Below, piece by piece: positions 35,616-43,703 of a DNA stretch of 64,000 bases; positions within the stretch are counted from its first letter, which is position 1; every line of letters begins with the position of its first letter. A model generated the notes under the pieces. The model was given only the letters and a program-made list of their open reading frames with translations, searched no databases and was not told where the DNA came from. A program made the position numbers and the translations under genes. Origin of the DNA: Caldiserica bacterium UBA646 (GTDB lineage: Bacteria; Caldisericota; Caldisericia; Caldisericales; Caldisericaceae); NCBI GenBank assembly GCA_002299965.1, contig DBOM01000031.1, positions 44,667 through 108,666 of the forward strand. Reading direction: 5' to 3'.

Positions 35616-36614
35616 TTAAAACATTTTTTCTAAAATCAAAGTAATAACATATGAAAGTAAAATAGAAGCGGGTATTGTAATAATCCATACGAAAAGAAGA
35701 TTCTTTACTACATTCCATCTCACAGAATATGGCTTTTCTCCTGCTCCTATACCTATAAGCCCCATATTTAATGTTTCTGTGCTGCTTATCGGCAGTCCTA
35801 TCCGCGCGAAGGACAATACGGTGACAGACGTAATTAGTTGGGCAAAAAATGTCTGTTTTGGTTTAGATCGCATAATGCGAAAGCCTGCGGTAGTGGCTAC
35901 ATTTTCTCCAAAAAGTAGAGTGCCCACTACAAATATGGCTGCCAAAGCTAGGATAATCCATGGATCCTTAGCATTAGCTGCTATATTTGTATGAGTTACA
36001 TATGCTGCCATATATATTAAGCTCAGTGTTTTTTCTGCATCATTTGCTCCATAGCCCATAACGAGTAACACGGATGTAAAAACTTGCAGTATTTTAAAAT
36101 ACATAGATGTTCTTGGTGCGGCTTTATGCAATAATAGGTTTATTAATTTTATCAAAAGAAATCCTGCAGCAAAGCTTATTAGTATTGATATTATTAATGC
36201 TCCGAATATTTTATACACTTCGGGCCTATTTATTTTATCTGCAAATCTTGTTGCTATTCCTCCGCCTATAAGTGCACCAACAAATGCATAGGATATGCTT
36301 ACCGGATATTTTATTTTTTGTGCTATGATGACCCATATAATTGTAGAAATTATAGTGCCATAAAGTAATTGCATATTCATATATTCTAAAGGAAGTATTT
36401 TTGTTCCTAGTGTTTTTACTATGGCTGTGCCAAAAATGAACGGCGCAAGAAACATACCTATAAAAAGTATTATTACGGCAAATATTGGATGAATAAAATT
36501 AGAGGACACAATGGACCCTAAAAGTGTTCCTCCATCATTTGCGCCCATAATAAGCTGAAAAATTAGCGCGAAACCAATAAAAATTAAAAAATTTATATTC
36601 ATCGTATGTGCCAT
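35616..36614 (-). CDS. pit: PiT-family inorganic phosphate transporter
   Basis: 332 residues, about ten membrane helices. The family signature GANDGGTLLGS lies near residue 25 and GYGANDAEKT is repeated in the second half, as expected for the inverted-repeat PiT fold. These are low-affinity H+- or Na+-coupled phosphate carriers. It heads an operon with a DUF47 protein. The start has no SD. TAATAT with extended TG lies 7 nt before the ATG and TTTACA 17 bp further up, so the mRNA should be leaderless. Confidence 0.95.
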   Translation of the reverse strand: MAHTMNINFLIFIGFALIFQLIMGANDGGTLLGSIVSSNFIHPIFAVIILFIGMFLAPFIFGTAIVKTLGTKILPLEYMNMQLLYGTIISTIIWVIIAQKIKYPVSISYAFVGALIGGGIATRFADKINRPEVYKIFGALIISILISFAAGFLLIKLINLLLHKAAPRTSMYFKILQVFTSVLLVMGYGANDAEKTLSLIYMAAYVTHTNIAANAKDPWIILALAAIFVVGTLLFGENVATTAGFRIMRSKPKQTFFAQLITSVTVLSFARIGLPISSTETLNMGLIGIGAGEKPYSVRWNVVKNLLFVWIITIPASILLSYVITLILEKMF

Positions 36615-36621
36615 AGCTACA

Positions 36622-36650
36622 ATATTAGCATATTTTCAATTTTATGTAAA
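36622..36650 (-). promoter_or_regulatory. pit promoter (predicted leaderless)
   Basis: Minus strand TTTACA (36645-36650), 17-bp spacer, TGC-TAATAT (-10 at 36622-36627), then 7 nt to the ATG. This is the best-formed case of the leaderless arrangement in this window. Confidence 0.75.
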
Positions 36651-36682
36651 ATTTAGTTTTATTTGTAATATTTTTTGTTCAG

Positions 36683-36711
36683 TTGACAAGATTTTGCTAA
36701 TTGCCTATAAT
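36683..36711 (+). promoter_or_regulatory. Promoter of sugar ABC transporter operon
   Basis: Perfect consensus: TTGACA (36683-36688), 17-bp spacer, TATAAT (36706-36711). The leader carries GAAAGGAG before the ATG at 36738. No operator palindrome was noted. Confidence 0.9.
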
Positions 36712-36737
36712 AAAATGTATTTTGAAAGGAGATAGGA

Positions 36738-37685
36738 ATGACTGAGGAAGTTGTTCTACAAAGGAGAAAACGCTTAAGAGCTGTTAAAGAGTTTCTGACG
36801 GGGTACTTGTTTATTTCGCCTGCCGTACTTGTTCTTTCAACCTTTGTAATTTTCCCTTCAATATTTGTCTTTTATATTAGCACTTTGGATTGGAATATGA
36901 TTGGACCAAAGTACTTTATCGGGTTAACTAATTTTACAAACATTCTTTTCAAATCTCCTTATGCTTCTGAATTTTGGGGTTCTGTTCTCGTTACTGTGAA
37001 ATATGTTGCCTTGAGTGTGCCTCTACAGATAAGTGTTTCGCTCATTTTAGCTTTATTACTTATGCGTCCTATTAAATTCCGAGGTTTCTTTAGGCTTGGT
37101 ATTTTTATTTCTTATGTGACACCATTAGTTGCAACATCTATTGTGTGGATGTGGATATTCCATCCTGGCTACGGATTTTTGAACTCTTTTTTGCGGCTGT
37201 TGCATTTACCGACGTCTATGTGGTTGTTAGGCTCTCCCTCTGCCCTTATTTCACTTGTTATATACACTACCTGGCATGTAATTGGGTTTTCTACAATTCT
37301 CTTCATGGCGGGGCTTACTGGAGTGCCAACAGAACTGCAAGAAGCAGCTCGTATCGATGGAGCAAACGCAAACGGAGTTTTTTGGCATATTACCTGGCCT
37401 ATGCTTTCTCCTACAACCTTCTTTATTCTCGTCATTTCTATGATTGGGGCATTTAAAATGTTTACTCCTGTTTTTGTTATGACAGGTGGCGGACCTTATT
37501 ACACGACTTCTACAACCGGTTATTATCTATATGTTAAAGCTTTTGAAGATTGGGCAGCAGGATATGCAAGCGCAGTGGCTGTAATGTTATTTATATTTAT
37601 ATTTGCACTTACGTTGCTTAATATCAAATTTACAGGGAGAAAAGTTTTCTATGCAGGGGAACAATCTCGAGGAGAAGGAAGATGA
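36738..37685 (+). CDS. Carbohydrate ABC transporter permease (MalF/UgpA type)
   Basis: 315 residues with about six membrane helices. The EAA loop that docks the ATPase is QEAARIDGANANGVFWHITWPML. It pairs with the next permease through a 4-bp ATGA overlap, then a binding protein follows. No ATPase gene is in the cluster, so a shared MsmK/UgpC-type ATPase encoded elsewhere is likely. Substrate unknown; the binding protein resembles UgpB/oligosaccharide types. Confidence 0.93.
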   Translation: MTEEVVLQRRKRLRAVKEFLTGYLFISPAVLVLSTFVIFPSIFVFYISTLDWNMIGPKYFIGLTNFTNILFKSPYASEFWGSVLVTVKYVALSVPLQISVSLILALLLMRPIKFRGFFRLGIFISYVTPLVATSIVWMWIFHPGYGFLNSFLRLLHLPTSMWLLGSPSALISLVIYTTWHVIGFSTILFMAGLTGVPTELQEAARIDGANANGVFWHITWPMLSPTTFFILVISMIGAFKMFTPVFVMTGGGPYYTTSTTGYYLYVKAFEDWAAGYASAVAVMLFIFIFALTLLNIKFTGRKVFYAGEQSRGEGR

Positions 37686-38524
37686 AACGGCTTAAGACTG
37701 TTAAATTATCTAATGTCCTTACATATACTGCTCTTACTATTGTTTTGATATTTACCGCTTTTCCATTTTATTGGATGATTGCTTCTTCATTGAATAGGCC
37801 AGAAACATTGTTTGCTTTTCCACCTAAACTTATACCTGATTTCTATTTTCAAAATTACATAGAGATGTGGCATAATCCGCCTGGTGGGGTATCCTGGTGG
37901 CGATATATTGGGAATACTGTTTTTATTGCTGGAACGACAACAATACTTTCTGTTTTTAATTCTTCCCTTGCTGGTTTTGCATTTGCAAAACTTAAATTTC
38001 CTCTCCGTAATAAAATTTTTATTTTATTACTTGGCCTTCTGATGATTCCAGGTGAAATGCTTCTTATTCCCAATTATGTAATTTTGAAAAATTTGCACTG
38101 GCTCAATACGTATCAGGCAATGATTATACCCTGGTGTGCTAGCGTATTTGGCATATTCCTTACGAGACAATTTTTTAAGACGATTCCTAACGAACTGTGG
38201 GAAGCAGCACAGGTAGACGGCTGCTCTATCGGCAGATATTTCTTTGCTGTTGCAGTTCCCCTTGCGAAACCCACGCTTTTAACACTTGCTCTATTCGTAT
38301 TTTTAGGTAGCTGGAATGCGTTTCTCTGGCCATTAATTGTTGCAACGGACTATGCAATTATGCCGCTTGAAGTTGCCTTAAATTCTTTCCGCGGTACAGA
38401 GGGGACACAATGGGGGCTGTTGACTGCCGCCTCTACGATGGTAACGGCTCCGGTACTGATACTCTTTCTCATTTTCCAGAGGCAGTTTATAGAGGGTATA
38501 GCGCGAGGCGCAATAAAAGGTTAG
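37682..38524 (+). CDS. Carbohydrate ABC transporter permease (MalG/UgpE type)
   Basis: 280 residues, six membrane helices, EAA loop WEAAQVDGCSIGRYFFAVAVPL. The C-terminus ends RQFIEGIARGAIKG, typical of MalG-type permeases. The ATG overlaps the stop of the first permease (ATGA). The binding-protein gene starts 35 bp downstream with its own SD. Together the two permeases form the heterodimeric channel of a CUT1-type importer. Confidence 0.94.
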   Translation: MKRLKTVKLSNVLTYTALTIVLIFTAFPFYWMIASSLNRPETLFAFPPKLIPDFYFQNYIEMWHNPPGGVSWWRYIGNTVFIAGTTTILSVFNSSLAGFAFAKLKFPLRNKIFILLLGLLMIPGEMLLIPNYVILKNLHWLNTYQAMIIPWCASVFGIFLTRQFFKTIPNELWEAAQVDGCSIGRYFFAVAVPLAKPTLLTLALFVFLGSWNAFLWPLIVATDYAIMPLEVALNSFRGTEGTQWGLLTAASTMVTAPVLILFLIFQRQFIEGIARGAIKG

Positions 38525-38559
38525 TTTTATTTGTTTTTAAAATAAAAGGGAGGTGTTGC

Positions 38560-40221
38560 ATGAAAAAGATTATTGCACTTGTAGTTGCACTTTTTCTTGT
38601 TGGTACAATTTTAGTGCCTATGGCAAGAATCAATGCGGAAGATGTAACGGCTGTTAAGATTTATATTGATAAATCTACGGCCTATGTGAATGGTAAGGCA
38701 ACAACTTTGGATCAGCCACCTGTTATTATGAACAATAGGACGATGGTGCCTATTCGTTTTGTGACTGAAACAATGGGGGCTAAGGTAGATTGGTCTAACG
38801 AGGAAAGAAAAGTTACCATTACGCTGGGTGATAACATCGCTATATTAAAAATTGACGATGTAAAAGCTCAAGCTAATGGTTACGATGTGTATCTTGATTC
38901 TGCTCCGACTATCATTGTAAAAACATCAAGAACTGTGGTACCTGTAAGATTTGTTGCTGAAACATTGGGGATGGAAGTAACATGGAGCGGAACAGAGAGG
39001 TCTGTTTTAATCAAGTATTCTTCCGATTGGGAGCCAGTGGAAGTTAGTTTCTGGCATGCGATGAACTATACACAAGGTGAGGTTCTCGGCAATTTAATTA
39101 CAGAGTATAATGCTACTCACCCGAGGACAGAGATACAGGGTACAGTGTTTTCGAGCTACAATCCGTTGCAGCAGAAAACTATTGCAGCTATTGCCGGAGG
39201 AAACCCGCCTGTTCTTACACAAGCTTATGAAAACTGGGTAGCGGAATATATTACAGGTGGTTACCTTACTCCGATAGAAAAATTTGTTAACGGTGCAAAT
39301 GGATTATTGAAAAAAGACAGGGAAGATTTCTTTGAAAATATGTGGGCAAATGGGTATCTTCCTGATGGCAAAATGTGGATGCTTCCCTTTAATAAGAGCA
39401 ACATTGTAATGTACTACAATGTTGATATGCTGGAAGAAAGCGGCATTGCTGTTCCGAAAACCTGGGATGAGTTTGAAGAGGCATGCAAATTGCTTACCAA
39501 AGAAGATGGCAGTCAATGGGGGTCTTCTTATACTCCTTCAGTAGACCTATGGTATGCGCGCGTATATGAGTATGGGGGAGAGGTCCTTTCAAAAGACAAC
39601 AGAAAGGTTTTGTTTGATAAGACGTCGGGAGCACTCGATGCAACAACAGCAATGAACGATATGATACAAAACGGGTATGTTCATATTACCTCAGGGTACA
39701 ACTATCAAACTGATTATGGCAACCAGAAATGTGCATTTACCTTTGCAAGTGTTGCCAGTTATTTTTATATGAATCAAGCTGTAGGCGGCAGATTTCAATT
39801 TGCCGAGGCACCTTTGCCAGCAGGGCCTGCAGGGCAACACTCTGTTATGTATGGTACAAATGTAGTTATATTCGGTTCGACTTCTTCTCAGGCTCAGCAG
39901 GATGGTGCCTGGGACTTTGTAAAGTGGTTTACTTCTCCGAGAAAGACTGCAGAATGGGCAATGGGGACTGGTTACTTACCTGTTAGAAAATCTGCGCTTG
40001 AGCTTCCGGAAATGAAAGAATTCCTTGCGAACCATCCAGAGGTACAAGCTGGTTATGACCAACTTGCAAACTGTGTTTTGCAACCTCCAATTTCTGCATG
40101 GAATAACTCAAGAAGAGACGTAGTTGCGACACTTGAGAAAATTTACCTCGGTAAAATTTCTCCGGAAGGTGGCCTTAAAGAACTTGCTGTTAAACTTCGA
40201 GCAAATATAGGCGAAAGATAA
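38560..40221 (+). CDS. ABC solute-binding protein fused to a copper-amine-oxidase-like stalk domain
   Basis: 553 residues from ATG 38560, chosen for SD GGGAGGTG; an upstream in-frame start at 38410 lies inside the permease gene. Residues 1-28 are a signal peptide ending INAED with no lipobox cysteine. Residues 30-145 carry two stalk half-repeats (RTMVPIRFVTETMGAKVDW, RTVVPVRFVAETLGMEVTW). Residues 150-550 are a UgpB-like solute-binding domain with FWHAMNYTQGEVL and a WGSSYTPS segment. The stalk domain may replace the lipid anchor by binding the wall or S-layer (inference). Confidence 0.88.
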   Translation: MKKIIALVVALFLVGTILVPMARINAEDVTAVKIYIDKSTAYVNGKATTLDQPPVIMNNRTMVPIRFVTETMGAKVDWSNEERKVTITLGDNIAILKIDDVKAQANGYDVYLDSAPTIIVKTSRTVVPVRFVAETLGMEVTWSGTERSVLIKYSSDWEPVEVSFWHAMNYTQGEVLGNLITEYNATHPRTEIQGTVFSSYNPLQQKTIAAIAGGNPPVLTQAYENWVAEYITGGYLTPIEKFVNGANGLLKKDREDFFENMWANGYLPDGKMWMLPFNKSNIVMYYNVDMLEESGIAVPKTWDEFEEACKLLTKEDGSQWGSSYTPSVDLWYARVYEYGGEVLSKDNRKVLFDKTSGALDATTAMNDMIQNGYVHITSGYNYQTDYGNQKCAFTFASVASYFYMNQAVGGRFQFAEAPLPAGPAGQHSVMYGTNVVIFGSTSSQAQQDGAWDFVKWFTSPRKTAEWAMGTGYLPVRKSALELPEMKEFLANHPEVQAGYDQLANCVLQPPISAWNNSRRDVVATLEKIYLGKISPEGGLKELAVKLRANIGER

Positions 40222-40249
40222 TAGTATTTATACTAGAAGTGTAAATTTT

Positions 40250-40280
40250 AAGCCCCCGCAGAAGCGGGGGCTTTTGTTTT
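40250..40280 (+). terminator. Terminator of ABC transporter operon
   Basis: Perfect 8-bp GC stem GCCCCCGC/GCGGGGGC with an AGAA loop, followed by TTTTGTTTT, about 30 nt after the binding-protein stop. Confidence 0.95.
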
Positions 40281-40297
40281 GAATTTAGAGAAAACTC

Positions 40298-40325
40298 TTG
40301 ACAAGTAGCGAATATTTTGTATAAC
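40298..40325 (+). promoter_or_regulatory. Promoter of tRNA-Val-thrS unit
   Basis: TTGACA (40298-40303), 16-bp spacer, TATAAC (40320-40325). The predicted start is about 7 nt before the tRNA. Confidence 0.7.
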
Positions 40326-40338
40326 TGTATATAAATAA

Positions 40339-40413
40339 GGGCGGTTAGTTCAGAGGTAGAACGCTTCGTTGACACCGAAGAGGTCAGTGGTTCGACTCCA
40401 CTATCGCCCACCA
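40339..40413 (+). tRNA. tRNA-Val (GAC)
   Basis: A full cloverleaf: acceptor GGGCGGT pairs with ATCGCCC, the anticodon loop TTGACAC reads GAC (valine), the T loop is TTCGACT, and CCA is encoded. It lies between a promoter and thrS, whose SD begins about 15 nt downstream, so tRNA and synthetase mRNA are probably cut from one transcript. Confidence 0.95.
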
Positions 40414-40435
40414 TTTGTTTTTTACAGGAGGGCGA

Positions 40436-42358
40436 ATGTCAGAAAATATCGAGGTTAAAGTATATGATCAGAAACTGCTTTTTGAAAAAGGAGTTTCGGT
40501 GAAAGATATCTTTGCGCAAATGGGTTTGTTAAATAAAAATGTTATTGCCGCAAAAACTACCAGTGGTACAAAATTAGATCTTTCGGCAAGCATTATCGAT
40601 AATACAGAGCTTGAGCCAGTGATGATTGATTCAAAGGACGGGGAGGAAATACTTCGCCATAGTGTTGCACATATCCTTGCTCAAGCAGTCATGCATCTTT
40701 TCCCGGGAGTTCGTTTTGCAATAGGGCCTGCCATTGAAAATGGGTTCTATTATGATTTTGATCTTGACCATTCTTTTGTTCCCGAAGATCTCATCAGTAT
40801 ATCAGAAGAGATGGACAAAATTATAGAAACTGGTTATGTTTTTGAAGAAAAGGAAACAACTAAAGAAGAAGCAATTAAATGTTTTAAAGAACGAGGAGAA
40901 ATTTATAAAGTAGAAATATTAGAGGAGCTGCCTGAGGATACTGTTAATCTTTATACTCAGGGCGATTTTACAGATCTTTGCAGAGGGCCGCATCTCCCAT
41001 CGACTGGGTATGCGAGGCATTTCAAACTCCTTTCTGTTGCAGGTGCTTATTGGCGAGGCAGTGAAAAGAACAAAATGCTTCAGAGAATATACGGAACAGC
41101 ATTTGCTACAAAGAAAGAGTTAAAAGAATACACAAGCTTCCTTGAAGAAGCTAAACAACGAGACCATCGAAAGTTGGGAAAAGAACTTGACTTGTTTAGC
41201 ATCAATGAAAATGTTGGCCCTGGACTTATTCTTTGGCATCCAAAAGGCGCTATGATACGGAAAATAGTGGAAGATTTTTGGCAAGATGAACATATGAAGA
41301 GAGGCTACGGGTTTGTTCGTTCTCCGCATATTGCAAGGGTGGAAGTGTGGCAGACATCAGGACACTGGGATTTTTACAGAGAAAATATGTTTTCTCCAAT
41401 TGAAGTTGACAAGGGTTCCTATATGATCAAGCCGATGAATTGTCCATTTCATATTATGATATATAAAACAAAAACAAGGAGTTACAGAGATTTGCCTATT
41501 CGTTATGCAGAGCTTGGCACTGTGTACAGGTACGAGAAATCTGGTGTCTTGCACGGCCTTCTTAGGGTAAGGGGGTTTACTCAGGATGATGCCCATCTTT
41601 TTGTAACGGACGATCAACTGGAAGATGAAATTATCAACGTGCTTGATTTTACTAAATTTATGATTGAGTCATTTGGATTCACAAAATATAATATTTATCT
41701 TTCAACGCGTCCCGAGAAGTACGTGGGGACTCTTGATAAATGGGAGCTTGCAACAGAAGCGTTGAAAAAGGCAGTGGAAAAGCTTGGTTTTGCGTATAAA
41801 GTTGATCCGGGCGAAGGTGTTTTCTATGGCCCAAAGATTGACGTAAAGCTTGTTGATGCACTGGGAAGAGAATGGCAAGGGCCTACTGTTCAGGTCGATT
41901 TTAATTTACCTGAACGATTTGATGTAAGTTATATTGGCCCTGACGGCAAAGAGCATCAGCCTATTATGTTGCATAGGGTTGTTTTGGGCTCTATGGAGCG
42001 GTTTTTCGGTACTTTAATTGAGCATTACGCTGGGGCATTCCCTGTTTGGCTTGCTCCTGTTCAGATAAAGATTGTTGCTATCTCAGATGCCCACAACGAG
42101 TATGCAAAAAAGGTTTACAATGTTTTAGTTAATAGGAAGATTAGAGTCGAGTTGGATGACAGGAACGAAAAAATGAACGCAAAGATTCGAGATGCAGAAA
42201 AGGAAAAGGTGCCTTACATTCTTGTCGTTGGCGATAAAGAGGTGGAGAGTGGGTCTGTTTCAGTGAGGAGAAGGAAAAAAGGAAACCTTGGAGCAGTAAA
42301 GCTTGAAGAGTTTATCGAAAGAATTGAGCAAGAGATACAAGAAAAAACTATTGATTAA
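40436..42358 (+). CDS. thrS: Threonyl-tRNA synthetase
   Basis: 640 residues from ATG 40436 with SD AGGAGGGC; a TTG at 40415 is in frame but has no SD. Domains in order: TGS (1-60), SAD editing domain with HSVAHILAQAV and the zinc-type CRGPHLPSTG, the class II core with MNCPFHIMIYK and GPKIDVKLVDALGREWQGP, and an anticodon-binding domain. It attaches threonine to tRNA-Thr. No T-box leader is seen; a tRNA-Val gene lies just upstream. It is followed by the infC leader and promoter. Confidence 0.97.
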   Translation: MSENIEVKVYDQKLLFEKGVSVKDIFAQMGLLNKNVIAAKTTSGTKLDLSASIIDNTELEPVMIDSKDGEEILRHSVAHILAQAVMHLFPGVRFAIGPAIENGFYYDFDLDHSFVPEDLISISEEMDKIIETGYVFEEKETTKEEAIKCFKERGEIYKVEILEELPEDTVNLYTQGDFTDLCRGPHLPSTGYARHFKLLSVAGAYWRGSEKNKMLQRIYGTAFATKKELKEYTSFLEEAKQRDHRKLGKELDLFSINENVGPGLILWHPKGAMIRKIVEDFWQDEHMKRGYGFVRSPHIARVEVWQTSGHWDFYRENMFSPIEVDKGSYMIKPMNCPFHIMIYKTKTRSYRDLPIRYAELGTVYRYEKSGVLHGLLRVRGFTQDDAHLFVTDDQLEDEIINVLDFTKFMIESFGFTKYNIYLSTRPEKYVGTLDKWELATEALKKAVEKLGFAYKVDPGEGVFYGPKIDVKLVDALGREWQGPTVQVDFNLPERFDVSYIGPDGKEHQPIMLHRVVLGSMERFFGTLIEHYAGAFPVWLAPVQIKIVAISDAHNEYAKKVYNVLVNRKIRVELDDRNEKMNAKIRDAEKEKVPYILVVGDKEVESGSVSVRRRKKGNLGAVKLEEFIERIEQEIQEKTID

Positions 42359-42378
42359 TTTTTTATATTCTATATAAT
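42351..42378 (+). promoter_or_regulatory. Promoter of infC-rpmI-rplT operon
   Basis: TTGATT (42351-42356, overlapping the thrS stop), 16-bp spacer, TATAAT (42373-42378). The predicted start near 42385 gives a leader of about 125 nt that carries the attenuator. Confidence 0.65.
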
Positions 42379-42387
42379 GGTTTTGCA

Positions 42388-42497
42388 AAAGAGTTTATAC
42401 TCTTACCTTAAACGGCTCGAGGCTTGTGAGAAGGTTTTAACGAAATTAAATTATTATTTTATATGGGCGGCCTCGTGTGCTGCCCATAATTTTTTTG
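42388..42497 (+). promoter_or_regulatory. Ribosomal-protein (L20-type) leader with attenuator
   Basis: The leader of the infC operon ends in a terminator: ATGGGCGGC (42463-42471) pairs with GCTGCCCAT (42479-42487) and is followed by a 7-T run. Upstream, CGAGGC (42418-42423) can pair with GCCTCG (42470-42475) inside the terminator stem, giving a mutually exclusive antiterminator. A small hairpin AAGAG/CTCTT precedes it. In low-GC Gram-positives L20 controls this operon through such a leader; I infer the same here. Confidence 0.7.
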
Positions 42498-42510
42498 TGG
42501 AGGTGATGGA

Positions 42511-43104
42511 ATTAAAGAACAAAATGTAATTGCGAATGAAAGAATCAGGTGGAGAGAAGTAAGGCTTATTGATGAAGATGGTGGCCAAATGGGTATTGTA
42601 AGTTCACGTGAGGCTTTAAAGATTGCGGAGGAGCGAGGTTATGACCTTGTAGCTATTTCTCCTAACGCAAAACCCCCTGTGTGTAAGCTGGTGGATCTGG
42701 GTAAATTTCTTTATCAAAAGAATAAACAGCTGAAAGAAGCGAAGAAAAAACAGACTAAAGTTGAAGTGAAGCAGATGCGCTACAGGTTAAAGATAGATAA
42801 GCATGATCTTGATACAAAAAATCGAAAAGTTCGAAAGTTTTTGGAAAATGGAAACAGGTTAAAGCTTGAGATTTGGTTCAGAGGAAGAGAAATGGCTTAT
42901 ACAGATAAGGGTTTTGCGCTTGCACATAAAATTATCGATGCGCTTTCAGATATCGGGTATTTAGTTCATGAGCCAAAACTTGCCGGAAGAAATCTTATAT
43001 TTTATATGGAACCCACCAAGGAAACTTTGAAGAAAATGAAAGAAAGGAGAGAAAAAGATGGTCAAAAAGATGAAGACAACGAAGTCGGCAGCGAAAAGGT
43101 TTAA
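42511..43104 (+). CDS. infC: Translation initiation factor IF-3 (ATT start)
   Basis: 197 residues if started at ATT 42511. The coding frame continues upstream of ATG 42589 as EQNVIANERIRWREVRLIDEDG, the conserved IF-3 N-terminus, so the ATG start would truncate the protein. A strong SD GGAGGTG (42499-42505) lies 5 nt before ATT and there is no in-frame ATG, GTG or TTG. An AUU start is the known autoregulatory feature of infC. IF-3 binds 30S subunits and rejects non-standard start codons. The C-terminal tail overlaps rpmI by 47 bp. Confidence 0.95.
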   Translation: MKEQNVIANERIRWREVRLIDEDGGQMGIVSSREALKIAEERGYDLVAISPNAKPPVCKLVDLGKFLYQKNKQLKEAKKKQTKVEVKQMRYRLKIDKHDLDTKNRKVRKFLENGNRLKLEIWFRGREMAYTDKGFALAHKIIDALSDIGYLVHEPKLAGRNLIFYMEPTKETLKKMKERREKDGQKDEDNEVGSEKV

Positions 43105-43261
43105 AGTCACTGGCAGCGGGAAAATAGTGTCTTATGGTGCTGGTCATAGCCACCACCTTGAAAAGAAAGGCATGAAAAGAAAGAAAAGACAGTTGCAAAA
43201 AAGAGAGGTTCATAAAAAGGATTTAAAAAATATCCAACCTCTAGTTCCGTATTTAAAGTGA
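43058..43261 (+). CDS. rpmI: 50S ribosomal protein L35
   Basis: 67 residues, highly basic, with the family core KSAAKRFKVTGSGKI and KRKKRQL. The start ATG 43058 follows AAGGAGAG; ATG 43070 (MKTTKS) is an alternative. It begins 47 bp inside infC, an unusually long overlap for this operon, which may couple L35 synthesis to IF-3 translation. rplT follows after 11 bp. Confidence 0.95.
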   Translation: MVKKMKTTKSAAKRFKVTGSGKIVSYGAGHSHHLEKKGMKRKKRQLQKREVHKKDLKNIQPLVPYLK

Positions 43262-43272
43262 AAGGAGAGTGA

Positions 43273-43647
43273 TTGGCTATGAGAGTAAAAGCAGGTTCCG
43301 TAACCAGGAAAAAACATAAAAAGATTTTAAAATTAGCAGAAGGGTATAGAGGTGCTTCTTCTAAACGATATAGAACAGCAAACGAGGCTGTTCTTCATGC
43401 AATGAAAAATGCGTATGTGCACAGAAGAGAAAGAAAAAGAGAGTTTAGAAGCTTATGGATTATAAGGATTAACGCCCTTTCAAGGGAGTACGGCTTGAGC
43501 TACAGCAAAATGATGGATGGGCTAAAAAAGGCTGGCGTAGAGATAGATCGAAAGATGCTTGCAGACCTTGCTGTTAACGACCAGGAAGCATTCGGAGCTT
43601 TAGTGAATCAGGCTAAAGAAACACTGGAAAAAGCTGTCAAAAATTAA
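43273..43647 (+). CDS. rplT: 50S ribosomal protein L20
   Basis: 124 residues. The N-terminal helix [17 protein letters not shown] and the globular part [25 protein letters not shown] are diagnostic. L20 is an early 23S assembly protein and, in related systems, the repressor of this operon's leader. I take TTG 43273 as start (MAMRVK), 5 nt after GGAG; ATG 43279 is 11 nt away. A strong palindromic terminator follows. Confidence 0.96.
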   Translation: MAMRVKAGSVTRKKHKKILKLAEGYRGASSKRYRTANEAVLHAMKNAYVHRRERKREFRSLWIIRINALSREYGLSYSKMMDGLKKAGVEIDRKMLADLAVNDQEAFGALVNQAKETLEKAVKN

Positions 43648-43668
43648 ATAGTTTAAATAGTTTTGTAG

Positions 43669-43702
43669 AAAAAAGGAGGAACATATGTTCCTCCTTTTTT
43701 AA
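43669..43702. terminator. Bidirectional terminator between rplT and ribU
   Basis: A perfect palindrome (43669-43700) with GGAGGAAC/GTTCCTCC core, flanked by A and T runs, so it ends both the plus-strand rplT transcript and the minus-strand ribU transcript. Confidence 0.95.
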
Positions 43703-43703
43703 T

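Noticed and set aside
38410..38559. N-terminal extension of the solute-binding protein
   Set aside because: It lies within the upstream permease gene, has no SD, and precedes a clear SD plus signal peptide at 38560.
40190..40414. Minus-strand 74-codon frame
   Set aside because: It runs across a strong terminator, a promoter and the tRNA-Val gene; the translation is an artefact.
40298..40435. T-box riboswitch before thrS
   Set aside because: The gap is filled by a tRNA-Val gene and is too short; no T-box core motif was found.
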